In this document: in pieces, positions 36,701 through 49,900 of the stretch
Layout: each line of letters opens with the position of its first letter
Numbering within the stretch: the stretch's first letter is position 1
Assembly: GCA_028551475.1 (NCBI GenBank)
Contig: CM052358.1
Span: forward strand, 5,830,501 to 5,894,500
Direction of reading: 5' to 3'
DNA length: 64,000 nt
DNA from: Casuarina equisetifolia
Taxonomy: Eukaryota > Streptophyta > Magnoliopsida > Fagales > Casuarinaceae
Notes under the pieces: generated by a model
Seen by the model: the letters and a program-made list of their open reading frames with translations, nothing else
Databases searched by the model: none
Told to the model about the DNA's origin: nothing
Position numbers and translations under genes: made by a program

Positions 36701-39700
36701 CGAACAAATTACATACATTAACTTGCTATAACACTGGGGATGTTGTTCACCGTCTTCAATACCAAAATAGTTGCTTGTCTGTGGCATGTTTTCGAAGAAT
36801 CATAATGATAATCATGACAGTTAAGATTATAATATTGAGGTTGATTATAAAAATTAATGGGAATGTTGGGTAAAAGATCCAGAAAACAGGAGATCCCTCT
36901 AGTTGCAAAGGGCAGTGTGGCAATCCTTCAAAAAAGCCATCCTTGCATACAAAAAGCGGAGACAGGACACATGATTACAAGACCACTTTTACCAACATTA
37001 TTTCACACTAAGTATCGAATACATAAACGAAAATTTACAAAGTACGCACTGTGGTAGTGCAAGCAGCAGCTTCATCACGCAACTTTTGGTAGGACCCTCT
37101 TCTATCATTCTTTCTCTGGGACCTCACATTATATCTATCGTATCTTGGGTGCCTTCTCAAACAAACCATGCACCAGAGTGCGCCACAGACAATGATCCGG
37201 TTGAGAACGTGGAGAGCAAAACTCGTTGTGAGTGGTGACTTACTAATGACTTTGATACCGTAACAAGCCTACACAGCTCCACCATGCTTGCAATCTCCGA
37301 ACCTAAAATAAGTATTAATAGGGTTTCCCTATTGTTGGGCCGGAATATGCAGGTGCTGTTTGCCATAATTTGTCACCCAAATCTACTGTCAGGATTGAGT
37401 GGATAACAATTCTAATTGGAAACACCTGAACACGTGACAGGGTTAAGTGGTTCAGTCATCAATTTAGGCATCAACTTGTGTCTTTATTCATTTTCTATTT
37501 TGCCTTTTTACCCCTCTAGGCCCTATATGTGGGGTGGGGTGCATCACACCGGGGCCATTGTTCCGAAAGTGGTTTCTTTACAAAGTGAACCACTTAACTA
37601 AAGAATCAGCACATTAGAGGCTAAGGAGTCTTTTTTCTTTTCTGTATTTTGGCCCCAAAAGTATTCTAAAGTTAGCCATGAAGTCGGTAAAGAAACGCAG
37701 GATTCTTGAAAGGAATTAACGAATTGCTTTTAGGACGGTTAAAGGAATCATTCGTATCAAAGGCAAATGGCAAAGTAATTTGCCGTCTAACCTGGGTCCC
37801 TTCTTTGACTCCACCGCTTTTTCATTGAAAGATGCTTATTGATTAATCGTTCAATCACACGTCAAGTTTTTGGAAGCATTTTTACATACAGCTCTTGTAT
37901 AGCACTCTTACACTGGTCAGGGAAAAGTGTTGATTAGAAATAGATCTAACCCTCACCAGAACTTTGAAGGCACTTGTCAATTCGGATTGCGTCTCCAGAA
38001 AGAGACGGAAGCTAAAACCGAGTCCTCAAGAAACCAAACCATGTCAGAATCAATCAAGAGGTTCTATCAATGCAAAGCTGGAAGCTTTGAGATCCTGCTG
38101 TGCTACATACGAAAAGAAAAGAAAGAGGCAGACAGGGATCCTACTGCGATCTCTTGTAAAGATTCTGCCACCTTATAATTCTTGAATAAATCAAACTAGT
38201 TTCGGCCCTACAAAAACATTCTACGCTGGCAGGATAAGCCGGTGGATGCTGTTGAGCCGTCACGTGAAGGCGCCAAACAATTGCTGCTTGGCTTGTGATT
38301 CAGCTGCTATCACTTAAGCAGAGTCTGGAACCATGCAGAGAACAAGAAGAAGTCCACTAGCGGTGGGACCCTAACCGCTAATTCATGTCGGCGTAACCCT
38401 CAAAAATCGTGGATGACAACTTTGTTTAAACCGCGTGGGCCCCATTCCCACAAGTGAAACTAAGACAGAAAAATAGAATTAAAAGGTCTCCCATAGGCCT
38501 CTTTAGTCTCTAGGTGGGTCGTCAATTCCACCTCAAATCATTTCACCTTGGTTTAGGAGGATCTTTGGAATCCCAAGCGGTCGTTATACCACAAAAGTTA
38601 AAGGTGTTTACCCCCTCCAACCAAAGTTTAGTCTCATGTCTTTTCTATTATCTTTTATCTTACATTATTTCAAATAAAATAAAAAAATTACTAAAGATCA
38701 TTCTAGTAGTTACTCTAAGTTTATTATTGGGTTTACGTACATAAGTTGAATGCGTGCATTGTTGTATTAAAAAAAAAAAAAGAAATCCATTATCCATTAT
38801 TGGGTCAATACGACACCTTCGGTTCCCATGTGCAAGTTGTTAGCTTTCGTTTTTTGTCATGTCGTTTTCTGTAAAACAATTGCCGCCCATTGGTCGCGGG
38901 ACTCAACGCATTGCATGTGAGCGTTGCGATTAGTAGTTAGAGTTAGTTGGATTGTGCCACGTGGCCCACAGTGGCTTCTGAGTGTTGGCAAGGATGATGT
39001 TTGGGTGTGGGGAAGTGTGGGGACGCATGTCGAAGAGCTCACGGGAGCTGGCGAAAGGCGGAGTGGTTTTTAAAATCTGATCCCTGATAGACTTGCCCAT
39101 CAACGGAGATATAGAGAGGGGCCATACGGGATCTGGGCTTGGTGGGATGGGGTATGCTTGATCCTATTGGAGGATGCCCTCTCTAATTAAAAAATGGAAA
39201 AGAAAAGGAGGGAAAAAAAAAAAAGAGGAGCCCAACCACTGGTCCCACGCGGTTTCTTACGCCAGGAATTTCATTATTCTATGGATAAGTCTGGTATTAT
39301 TGGAACCATCCTGCTGCGTTGAAGATTTGGGGTATTGATTTAGCCACCAAAATCTAGCAAATCATATCTGCTCTCATGGAATCATCACCAGGCAAAAAGT
39401 AAGTAACTCATGTGCGTTGTTAACTCCATACAAGAAAAGATCTGAAAAGGATCGCTTGAGGTTCTGAGGACTAATGAGGATGCTGCAACTAGTGTCCTTT
39501 AAGGAAACCCAAATGGGCTGGACCTAAAATCTTCGGCCACCTGGAAACCCACCGGATTTCATTGTCCAGGCCATAGTCCTGCTGCTCATGAGGCTCCCAA
39601 GTCCAACAAGGTACTAACTAAATCAATCGTTGCATTTATACAAATCTTTAGCAGTAAAAAACACGATAGCAGATTATCACAAGAAGCATTTTATACTTTA

Positions 39701-39768
39701 TACACACAAGCATTTTTCACACTCACTAGTATGGAGGGCCTGGAAGAGTAGAATAGAACACATTAGGA
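33800..39768. other. long intergenic region, no recognised gene
   Basis: Six kilobases between the DUF1635 start and the shugoshin stop. It starts with the DUF1635 promoter and leader (CT-rich, A17-type run near 34245-34260). Between 35 and 38.5 kb there are many short frames on both strands but none with family motifs or consistent splice partners. A trinucleotide tract is at 36232-36266. No transposon termini were recognised. Confidence 0.5.
36232..36266. repeat. (GCT)n(CCT)n trinucleotide microsatellite
   Basis: About five GCT units pass directly into about seven CTC units. On the minus strand this yields a Gly/Ala homopolymer open frame, which I regard as an artefact of the repeat and not a gene. 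Confidence 0.9.
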
Positions 39769-42472
39769 TCACTCCGCCCTCCGCATTTTAATCTTGAGAG
39801 GAGCTTCCTTGTAGGACTGAACTTTCTCAACAGCCTTCCTTACGGGTCTTCCAAATGAAGGTCTCTGGGATACTTGTCCTTCATTTCTTCGTGTACAATT
39901 TTCCCCTCCCTTTTCCTCCTCCTTTTCCTCTTCCTTTCTGATGATAGATGATTTCCGAGGAGCCAAACCTTCATCAATAGGATTGTCTGGTGATTGCCTG
40001 ATCAAGTACTCAGCATCTTCTAACTCGAATAAGATCTCTGTGGCCTTCCTCTCATGGGCTTTAAACCTAGCGGATTGCCTCCTCAAACAACGCCTGGAGA
40101 AAGGAAAAGCAGTCGGGGATGATTCTGTTCTTTTGTTTCAAGGGGGAGTAGATGATAAAAAGGTAAATAAATGATAACAGCATTGCTGCTTAGCTGCAGG
40201 CATGACTGCCGCAGTAATCTTGAACCAACACAGAAGAAGATCACTATCCTGTCCTTTGTGGGTTTAATATCAATGGTGATCACACGCCTCCATCAGTGGA
40301 CACATGACTAGCGAGAGGTTTCCCAGAGACATGTAATGCAGAGCAGAAGCAAAGATAAGGGATTATGCCAAATGTCAACTAACCTTTTAGGGTCAGCCTT
40401 CTCTTTTTCTACAGCTTTTTTGTAGGTGGTAGAAGGGCCTAATGCTGCAAGCAACTTTGTCAGTGCCTTATGCTAGAAGCCATTCAGGAGGAGAACAAAA
40501 GATTTTAAAGAAAAAATGAGGAGCAAATTCAAGGTCCTGAAAGTTTACATCGACATCTTCGGGTGCGCCTTCTATTGTGGTTATATGTTTTCTCCTTGTC
40601 ATTAGCTTCAAGCAACAACTTTTCTTCTTCCTTCTTTCCCACCTTCAGCCAACAACGGAAACAAGCTAAAATAATATGCAAGTGTGAAGGCTCCAACGAT
40701 ATAGCATGAATAACCGAGAAGATTATAAGCACCTGAGAAACGGTATTTTTACCGTCCAGCTTCATTTTTCTCTGCAAATGAAAGCGGGGTTCTTAATAAA
40801 TCAGTCAAGACTAATGCTCAAGTGCAATGTTTCACATGAAGGCCCAAATTTGAGTTAGACTTTTGTCTATGTTGATGGTGTGGATTTTCTTAACAGTCCA
40901 TCTATATTTTTCCTTTCATACTGGATTTCCTTTATTCTAGTCTGCCTCAGATGGTATATTTGATTGTCAAAAGAGTCAAATAGAGTGTTGCGTTAGCGGT
41001 AAGAATAACAGAACTGCTAGAATTTTCAGTTCAGTTCGCTAATTAACAGAGAGCTATAAATGGTTGCTAGAACATTCTCTCTTTCACTATTACGTAAACA
41101 TGTACCGTGGTATGATGAAACTACACTCTTGAGGCCTGCTGTGTAAGGTCTCCAATATCGATGAAACCTCGATACGACAATTTGTGTTATATTCTCGTAG
41201 ACAGTTACCCTTTTGCTATTACATCTACTTTTGAACGATGCAGAAGGCCAAAACGTGAGGACAACCAAAAACAGGAAACCAAATAGGGAAGGCCGTGCAA
41301 TAGCAGCAACCTGGTTACATCATTCTGCGCCATATGGTTAAAGGTCGTGATTGTTAGAATATACGATTCTGGGACAGATATGTGAACGGTAATAACTGAA
41401 GAACAGGCTAATGCACTCAGATAATAGTTGCCTGATGACTTTTGGTCAAAAAAAAAAAAAAAAGGATTTGAGCTTACCTCCGGTTCAGTATTCTTTGCTC
41501 TGAGCAGGGCATCCTTGCACGCAACCTCATGCTGAAGCGCTTTTAGCTGAAATAAGCAATATTGGGAGTTGAAACACGAAAGAAAAGCGAAAATCCCCTC
41601 AGAAACATAAGTAGTTGAATTTCTGTAGAGCTGGGAGTTCAAACAAACTTACCTTCTCTCTTCCTAAATTAAGTTCCTGCAAAATTCGCAACAATATGGT
41701 CAGTATTAACTGAGAATTAGAGAATTTTAGCTGTCAGATTAGCAGATAATTTTAAGCGAAAACCAAGCACACCATTGACATATGGCTGTTTGATTGAGCA
41801 AGGTTCCAATTCTGCAGCTGCAGTTTTTGAAGACTGACTCGTAGTTTCTGCAACTCAGCTCCGCTCACATCTATGACTTTACTGTTATAATGAGATTAAG
41901 GAACCTTTTCCTGATATTCGGTTGCTAAAAAGACTAAAAAACATAGAGAAGGAAAGAGTCTGATAAAATATTATGCTACTTGGAAATTTCAAATTCCTTT
42001 AAAGATGCAGAAACCGCTCCAAAAAGGCCAACGACTCGTATATGCTTAATGGTGCAGAAACCTTTGTTCCGAAACTGTGAAAAGAACTAAACTTAAATGA
42101 TTTAATTTCTTTCTTCTGCAACTAAAACATAAAGCACAACATAACCGACAGCGATAGATAGAAGAATCAAGGGATACTTCCTCTCAGCGATAAGCTTGAG
42201 CAAAGTCGTTCTTTCCTGGTTAAGAAATCAACAACAGAAGCGCTCACGAAGTGCAACCACATATCACATACAATCAAGAAGCAAGCAAGAAACTGAGATT
42301 GTACCTTGAGCAGTTGGTCAATGTAGCCCTTATCCGGCACAGAAGTCCCCATAGCCTGCAAATCGTCGTCGCTCCGGAGTTTGGGTTGCGATTGCAAGTT
42401 CGTAATGTCCGAAAGTTTCTTTCTCATCATGCTTCCCAATGACGATCTCCTATTCTCTCTCTCACCTTTCAT
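39769..42472 (-). CDS. SGO1: shugoshin (centromeric cohesin protector)
   Basis: Nine minus-strand exons: 42472-42305, 42215-42178, 41881-41773, 41677-41654, 41546-41478, 40771-40733, 40642-40549, 40444-40384, 40093-39769. They close into 308 residues. Seen: conserved start MMRKKLSDITN; GYIDQLLKERTTLLKLIAERNK, the head of the N-terminal coiled coil; LQKLRVSLQKLQLQNWNLAQ; ELNLGREKLKALQHEVACKDALL; basic NRRRTRR region; SLGPSTTYKK; and the C-terminal shugoshin motif RRCLRRQSARFK, followed by an acidic then basic tail. Shugoshins bind PP2A and shield centromeric cohesin from separase in meiosis I (known). Exon 8 must begin at 40444, because the stronger-looking upstream acceptor gives an immediate stop. 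The SGO1 label is by family; SGO1 versus SGO2 orthology is not settled. ATGs at 42472 and 42430 are both possible starts; the first is used here. Confidence 0.9.
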
Positions 42473-42743
42473 TTCTGTCTGTCCACTCCCCTTCAAAACC
42501 AAAATGGTGATAGAACTATGAAGAGAAATTGAATTCGAAGATGAAAATAGTGAGGAATTTTACGCTAGTAGGCACTATCCTGAGAGATGGTTTCACAGAG
42601 AAAGAGCAAGAGTACTTCCCGGGAGTTACAAAGAAACAAATGTGGTTTAATGATTTGACGTGATTGCAGGGTTTTGAAAAAACTCGAGACACAAATTATA
42701 CATAGATCAAGAGAGGAACCGCTCAAAGGGCTTGAAGGAAGTA

Positions 42744-42765
42744 AGAAAGAAAGAAAGAAAGAAAG
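42744..42765. repeat. (GAAA)n tract in the shugoshin leader
   Basis: About five GAAA units in a longer purine run (42730-42790). On the transcribed strand it is a pyrimidine-rich stretch between the TATA-like box and the ATG. Confidence 0.85.
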
Positions 42766-42804
42766 TGAAAGATAAAGGGAAAGAGAGAAAGCAAGAAGCT
42801 GAAG

Positions 42805-42826
42805 TATATATGGATAGCCACAACGG
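42805..42826 (-). promoter_or_regulatory. TATA-like box and AACGG (MSA-type) core of the shugoshin gene
   Basis: TATATA near 42805-42810, with AACGGCT at 42822-42828 about 12 bases further upstream. AACGG is the core of the mitosis-specific activator element bound by three-repeat MYBs. Only the core and the trailing pyrimidines match; the flanking YCY does not. This is suggestive for a G2/M gene, not proof. It implies a leader of about 300 bases. Confidence 0.35.
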
Positions 42827-42829
42827 CTT

Positions 42830-43956
42830 TCCGAAGCTAAGTAGGGTCCGAACCTGATTTAAATTCTTCCTACGTCCATCGCTTTCGAACCTTCTTTCAT
42901 TAAAGTACCAGTGCCAGTGCTTTCAAAATGAGCCCAACGAGGAATTTGATTGCCCTTTTACATTTTACAACACAATCCCGCTCCACAAATTTACCGGGGA
43001 TTGCCTTTTTGGGTGAAAAAAATTACAGTTATTTACTGTCAAAAAGTAAGATCAATTTCATCATCTTACTAAGTCAACTCCTACCTCTTAATTCGTTTTA
43101 CCGTTAAAATTCGAACTTCCCTAGAGAGGAAATGAAAGAACCACTGTAACATGACTGAAAATGGTCCCAGGGTCGTTATGATTTTTCCTTAGTGATTCGC
43201 ATCCCGTCTCTTCTCCGGGAACCTCGAGGGATCACCACCACAGCTGCCTTACTGCATTTCTGAACATGCTTTACCATGCTCATCTAATCAAAATGTTACT
43301 GCCCATGCCAAAGTCCAAAGCCTAAAGAGAAAGCAAGTTCCTAAACAGGATTGATACAAGTCCCTTTAAAGTTCGAACATGACTAGGAAAACTTCGACAT
43401 TCTTCAAAACCGTCGGTACAAGAATCTAGCCAACTCATGCTGCCCAAAAAGAGCATTTAGATCTGTCAAAACTTTCGACTTTTTGGATTCAAATATTCAC
43501 CCATATAGATCCCTCACAAATACCTGAGGCCACAGTTTCAAGTTGGGAAGTAATACTCAAGGAAAAATTTGAGTATTACATTACATTAGTATTACCAATA
43601 ATCATATACGCCCCAAACAGCAATTCATGCTGCTTCATGCGTACAAATAATTACAGGAGCACCGCGAAACTAATTGGTCCCAGCTTTCCAACTCATTGCT
43701 TGTCCATCAAAGTTACTCTTTCGTGGCCAAGATGGTCAATTGATGACGAGCAAACAAGTATGAAGATTAGCTCCCGCATTCTGCACCTTTTCCAATAATT
43801 AACAGTTTGCGGCTCTCCATGGCAAAAGATTCTTTCATATTAGAATGCATTCTCAAAAATGCACCAGTATCATATGTCTCGACAGATTAGAGGAAGGTAC
43901 TGGTTAAAAAGCAATTCTTTTGCCCTTTTGGTAGGCAGCACGCATACCCTATGACA
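42830..43956. other. intergenic region between shugoshin promoter and ASAP1-like 3' end
   Basis: About 1.1 kb without open frames of interest. The right part should be the 3' untranslated region of the minus-strand gene ending at 43957. Confidence 0.5.
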
Positions 43957-46900
43957 TTACTTTCTGACAGTGGCTTGTAGAAGATATGAAGCCTTATTTC
44001 GGACCTGCAAAGGGCAAACGCATTTTATGAACAAAAAGCTAGAAGAAACAATGATAAGAGAAGTAATTTCGTTCCGTACCTTCGATGCAAAAGACCTTAA
44101 GTCTGTGCTGGCAATTTGGCAAGAACAGTTTCGAAGGTAAAGACCCCACATTTCACTAATTACTGGTTTACATTGTAGCATTTGAGTACCACCCAAAAGC
44201 CAATTCCCAGCCAGAACCAAGTAAGTGTATATCTTGAAAAGGTCACAACTTCTATCTTTCACATTAATTGAGATAAGCTGTTGCAGGATCCCTACTTCAT
44301 CAGTAACCTGAAAGAAGAATTGCAAGATATAACCACTTAGACTATGTTACCTGGCTTAAAAAGATGTAAAACTTTAAATTCAAACAGAAGTTTAGCAGGG
44401 TCAAGCGATAAATTTGACATTTTCTGGAGCTAATTTCTTTGACAATGCTTCCCTAGGCTGATATTTATGTAAATGGAGGCTACAGTCCTATAATTGATCA
44501 TATTCATCGTTTTAGTGCATATGGCTGGGCTTTTCCATTGGACAAATGACTGAGAAGTTCCCTCAAGAATAACAATTATGAAATGAATGAGTCTGTCAAG
44601 TTATAATATAGTCATATAAATACAGTGCAAGAAACTGCAAAACCAGTCGAACTCTTTTGTTGCTAATATCAATATGTTCAAGGGAAAAAAAAAAGCCCCG
44701 ATTAACCCCATGCAGAAAACTATTGTATACAATATCACAGATTAAAAGGGTTACCGAGATAATAAAGACATGAAGGTATTGGTGATATATGAATAAATTA
44801 ACATCAAAATAAAATCATGACACAAAATTTAGTCTTAGTATTGTCTAACTTTGGCATAAATGTAGGAGAGATGAGTTGTGACATACAAAGTATAACCAAA
44901 TTCTAAAGACAACACCTTATTATGAAAACAAACTAGAAGAAATTGATAGGCAACTGCACTTCTAAGTTGCTTGCTACGAGTACTGGCTCCCGAAATACAT
45001 TCTACAGCTCGCAAGCAATTTAAGTCCCTTGGAACTCTGCATTAACAACACTCAATCAGCATTATAAGAAATAGAAAGTGGAAGAGTGAACAGCAGAAGG
45101 CAGGTAATAAACATAAACCAAACTCTACCCTACGTCACTAATTACTCTGGCTATGGATAAACCCAAATGGGTAAAATCTAAGGTCTCTGACCTCTAAACA
45201 GATGAGGATCAACAAAACTATTTCATTACTCATCTGTAACACTTCCCCTATGCTTTTCGACCTAAGCTGACTCTGAACACTCGGTTTGGAAGGCTGAGTT
45301 CAAATCTAGCTAAATCTAAGAGAAATGAAGAAAGAAATGGTAAATCCAACTTCCAAAAGCTTCACAGATCTTAGAGATATGGTGTACCAGAAATGGGAGA
45401 TTGAATGCCAAAGGTTAGGAGATATAAAACATAAAAATAGTGGGTGTGTGTGAGAGAGAGAGAGACACCCACACACAGAGATACTTACCAATGGAGGAAG
45501 GTGTTGGGTGAAGTCAACAATCTTGGGGTTGGCAACAAGTAGCTTGGAAATTTCTTGGTGATAAGATCAAAAAGGCCCTACTAGGTGGTAAGTATAAGCA
45601 GTTATAGAGTTTAAGGCGATAATTGAACTGAACCAAGTCTGGTATTAAAGTTTATGTGTGATTCATTTAATTATTTTTTTAAGTCTAAGTCAAACCAACG
45701 CTTGTCACCAAGCTACACTCCATGTTAAGTTCATTTATTTTTTAATGAACTTAAACTTATTCACAAGTTTATTTTTCAAATCAAACAACTAGTACCGTTG
45801 TTTATACCCTTGTGCAAATCTATGTCAATCACGTTAACTGATCTTTGTTATGATGAACTTTGTTACGATTTCATCATGTGAGTATAAATTTATAGAAATT
45901 AATCTCACCAAATCTTTATCTATATCAAATCTATATATTGTTTTAGAAAGAAATATATTTTGACTCTACCTACGATCTAAAGCAATTGATCTTGACTACA
46001 CAGGTATTTTCTATATAGTTTTTATTTATTTAGACAAATGCATGCACCAAAAAAAAAAAAAGACATGTAAATAAGCCTCTAATTCATACAAATCTAAATT
46101 TTTCTATATAGTTTTTCAAGTCTAATTCATTCGATATGCAAACTGAACCTGAGTTTATATTGATAGAGTTTGAGAGTCTTTGTGAACACTTAATTTGTTC
46201 ATAGCCCAAATCAAACAGAGGCCGAGACAAAAAGAAAGGGAAGAGATGAGTGATAAGGTTTTTGACTTTTAACCTGACTGGTTAGTAACAACAATTTATT
46301 ATCAATCTCGATCTAACAGTTCTAACCTGAATATAGGTTGGCTTGGATTAGAAAATTCGGATTGGTTTCGATGGGTGCCTTTCTTCCCCACCCCCACGTA
46401 TAATCAATTTTTTAAGCAGCTATTCAAAAGCCATATAAAACCTTAGTACAATACCGAATCTCAATTGTCAAGAACTTATCAAACAAATAACTTGTTAGGT
46501 TTCTTCGAGCTGCAAATCATAAAAATACACAAGCAATCAACAAACACGAGGTAGAAGGTGGTTCTCACCAAGCAAGTCCCCACTTCAATCAATGGACAAT
46601 AGCACTCAGATTTTCTCTTACTCCCTGCCGATTTCCTTTAGATTTAGTGTTTTTTTTCTTGGTTTATTGACAATGCACAAATCAAAATGGCATTGGATGC
46701 AAATAGGGAGAAAAACACATCATACAGAATGCGTGATCTACGCAGCAAGCAAGATTACATGGAAATCTTTAAACCAACAATTCAGTTCCGGACAGGTCCT
46801 CGAGTTACATGACATCATTTTGCTTCCAATGTGAAACACCATTATTTCATACCATTCTTACAATATACCTGATCATAACTTACCCATCAAAATCAAACAA

Positions 46901-49900
46901 ATATATATACATGCAATGAGGAAATTTTAACAACATAACGTGAATAAATGCCACAAATTAATTAAACAAATGATAAAAACACTATTTCCTTTTTAGTGAA
47001 ATAGATATGATGATCATCAAACAGCACCATACTTAGTCATACTATGAAAAAATAGGTTCAAATTAATTAACTATGAGATAAAAACCTGCAAGCAAGTGAT
47101 TTTCCTATTTCATTACAGCTGGTCTTCCATTCTTCATCTGTGAAGTAACTGATAAGTGATTGCAGACATTCGTACAAGAGCAACACCAGACCTTGAAGCT
47201 GGCGATCTAAGAACAGACAAATAATGACTTCAACTAAGTCTTCAGCTTCTGAGGTTGAAAAGATAGACTGCTTGTTCCTTCAAGGAAAAAAGAATAGCAA
47301 TTAAAAAGAGAAAATTAAAGCTTACCCAAAACCTTCCATCAATCACACTGCATGCATATACAACCTACGCAGTATCAGTAGCAAATATTAGTTATCTTAC
47401 TCTTAGATTCCAACAAACAGATCAACAACCTCAAAGCCCATGACTCCAACCAAACATACGCATAAAGATTTCCTAAAAGAGGAGTTCAATTTGTCACTTA
47501 CCTTACATGACAACAAGCACCTGCAAATCTGATCCAACTTCTAATATTTTGAGGGGGCCCTCCAGAATTAGAACCTATAAGGCAGGATTAAATGATGTTT
47601 AAAGAACACACCAACAGTAAAAGGAGAATAAAATTTTCACAAGTCTGGTTATTTTCTGTAACATAAAAACCATGAAAAAGAAATGGGAAAAATTGTATGT
47701 AGATTCATTGATAAACGCAATTCTATCAATGGTCAACACCTACATGCATTAACCATAGAACTATGGGAACCTAACAACAGCACTAAAAGCAGATGCCAAA
47801 TTTCAGATTGATATGAGGTGAAAACCACATCTATAAAGCAACATCACCAGGACATCTAGTGACCAGACTGAGGAACTATGGACGACTATCATAATCTACA
47901 CTGATGACAGGCACCACCCTGGAGGAGCTTATCAAGCTAGAGTGTAAACACTGTTCCTACAAAGTTACCTTCGAAAATGAAAACTTCCCCATTTTAGGGT
48001 TTCATTTTTCCTGTCCTGATTTTTTACTCTTTATTTTTTTACTTTTATGTTTCAGTCAGGAGTAGTTGAAGTACATGTGAAGTCAAAAAACACCCTGCTT
48101 GTGTCCAGCCACATTTGAGTAACTATGAAAATGAGCCACAAAATCATTTTGAATCGCAAGTAAGATAGTAACCCATGCTCGACATTGCAGCCTTGCAAGA
48201 CAAAAGAACATGGACAGCAGAGCAGATCATAATATTATTGTTTCTGACATAATGGAAACTGCCAATTCGTCATGAAGTTCTGAACTAGAATATAACATAT
48301 TATACTCAGTGAGAACAAATTATATGTTATGATGAATGAAATGCATTGTTAGTGGCAAACCAACTTCATGAAAAAAGTTCAATTTTAGCATGCTCTGCAA
48401 TATATGGAAGAGCGGAACATCACATAATCATGCCAAGCACCAAAACTCTTGTGAACATCCTTACAGGTCAGATACTCTAAAAGATACATGACATTTGCAA
48501 AACAGAAGTTGCACACTTTGCTTGCATGCATGTATGCATACACATTCGTCCACGTTATGTAGATCACTAATTTGTAAAATAGACACCAACCAAATAAACT
48601 TTTATTTAATCTTCATATCTGCTATGGTTCCCAGGTCCAGTTCATGGCCATAAAAGTTTAAAAACAAATAAGATATTGCATCCATAAGGTGAGAAAAACT
48701 TAAAATAAAACTCTGAATGGGCACTATATGGAGAGTAAGATGAGGGATTTTGGGAACCCAAAAAGAGTTAAATGGTATGTCGGATATTGAAGGGAAAAAC
48801 AAAGAGATCAAAGCAACTAAGAATTGAAAAGCAAATATAATTAATTGTTCCTATGACACCATATCTATCAAATATGATTAACAACACATGAAGTGCATTG
48901 CAAATTAGTAGAAATACTGACAATTCTTTGCATTTTTGTAGTAGTTTCACATTACAAAAGAAATATCTTTCACAAATAATAATAACCTTATGTAACACTA
49001 TATGAACTCTTCCCGACTCCTCAAAATTTATAGTGGAATAGATTTAAGACCACCCTAAAGAAGACAAAAATAAATAATTTTATAATGTTCATGAAATATA
49101 ATTTTCCAATATGTATTTTGCATAGAAAAACTGGTAAAAGGCCAAGAAAGCTTACTAGCAAGAAGAGATTCTCTGTTGGACGAAAACTGAAACTGAAATC
49201 CATAGATTTCAAGTGCTCTTTTTAATTCAGAATAGCCAGGAAGCCAATCAGTAATGACAGACTGCAGATGAGGCATTGTGATGCAGAGAATACCAACTTC
49301 TTCGATATAGCAATAAATCTTTGCTCAGAAGGAAAAGAAGAAAAGAAGAAATTCAAGTCAATGTTTACCTCACATTTTGATGACAAAATAGTACACCAGA
49401 AGTCACAAGCAGATGTCCTCAATTCTTCTTTTGATGAATATAACACTAACAAACCAAAACAGAAGCACGTTTAAAACAAAACAGAAGTAGATGATGACTT
49501 ATATGAAAAGCTATATGTAATGGATAGACTTACTCAAATTAAAGGTCCAGAAGGCTATTGACTTTTCTATATGACCACATATAAAAGCCAGTTTTGAAAG
49601 CCAGCCATTTGCTAACAAACCTTCAAGGAAAGTATCTCCTACAAGAATGTATCAAAGCAATAAATGAAAATAAACAGTACAGAACAGGATATGTACGGAA
49701 TGATGCTCTTTGATGCAGAACTGGAAAGTGAGAAGTTTGAAAAACCAGCATGAGTCATGATAATGTACAAAATGTACAGAAACAAATTAACCACCTCTTT
49801 CTGAAGTGATTTCCAACAGCGAATTCAGCTCATTCTTCATGAAAGACTGCAAAAGCATACAACTTCCAGGCTCAGGAAAGTCCAGAGGCGGTGGTGCTTT

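Noticed and set aside
40549..40642. Alternative reading frame of shugoshin exon 7 (TTIEGAPEDVD)
   Set aside because: It would need a different junction at exon 6. The VGKKEEE...NRRRTRR frame fits other plant shugoshins and joins in phase to SLGPS.
42831..42856. CCGAAGCTAAGTAGGGTCCGAACC looks a little like part of a 5S rRNA
   Set aside because: Only a short stretch resembles 5S; the flanks do not match a 5S gene and there is no second arm. It lies in the shugoshin promoter.
45440..45472. GTGGGTGT...ACACCCAC inverted repeat around a (GA)n core
   Set aside because: An 8-base stem around a microsatellite within intron 9 of the ASAP1-like gene; likely simple-sequence chance.
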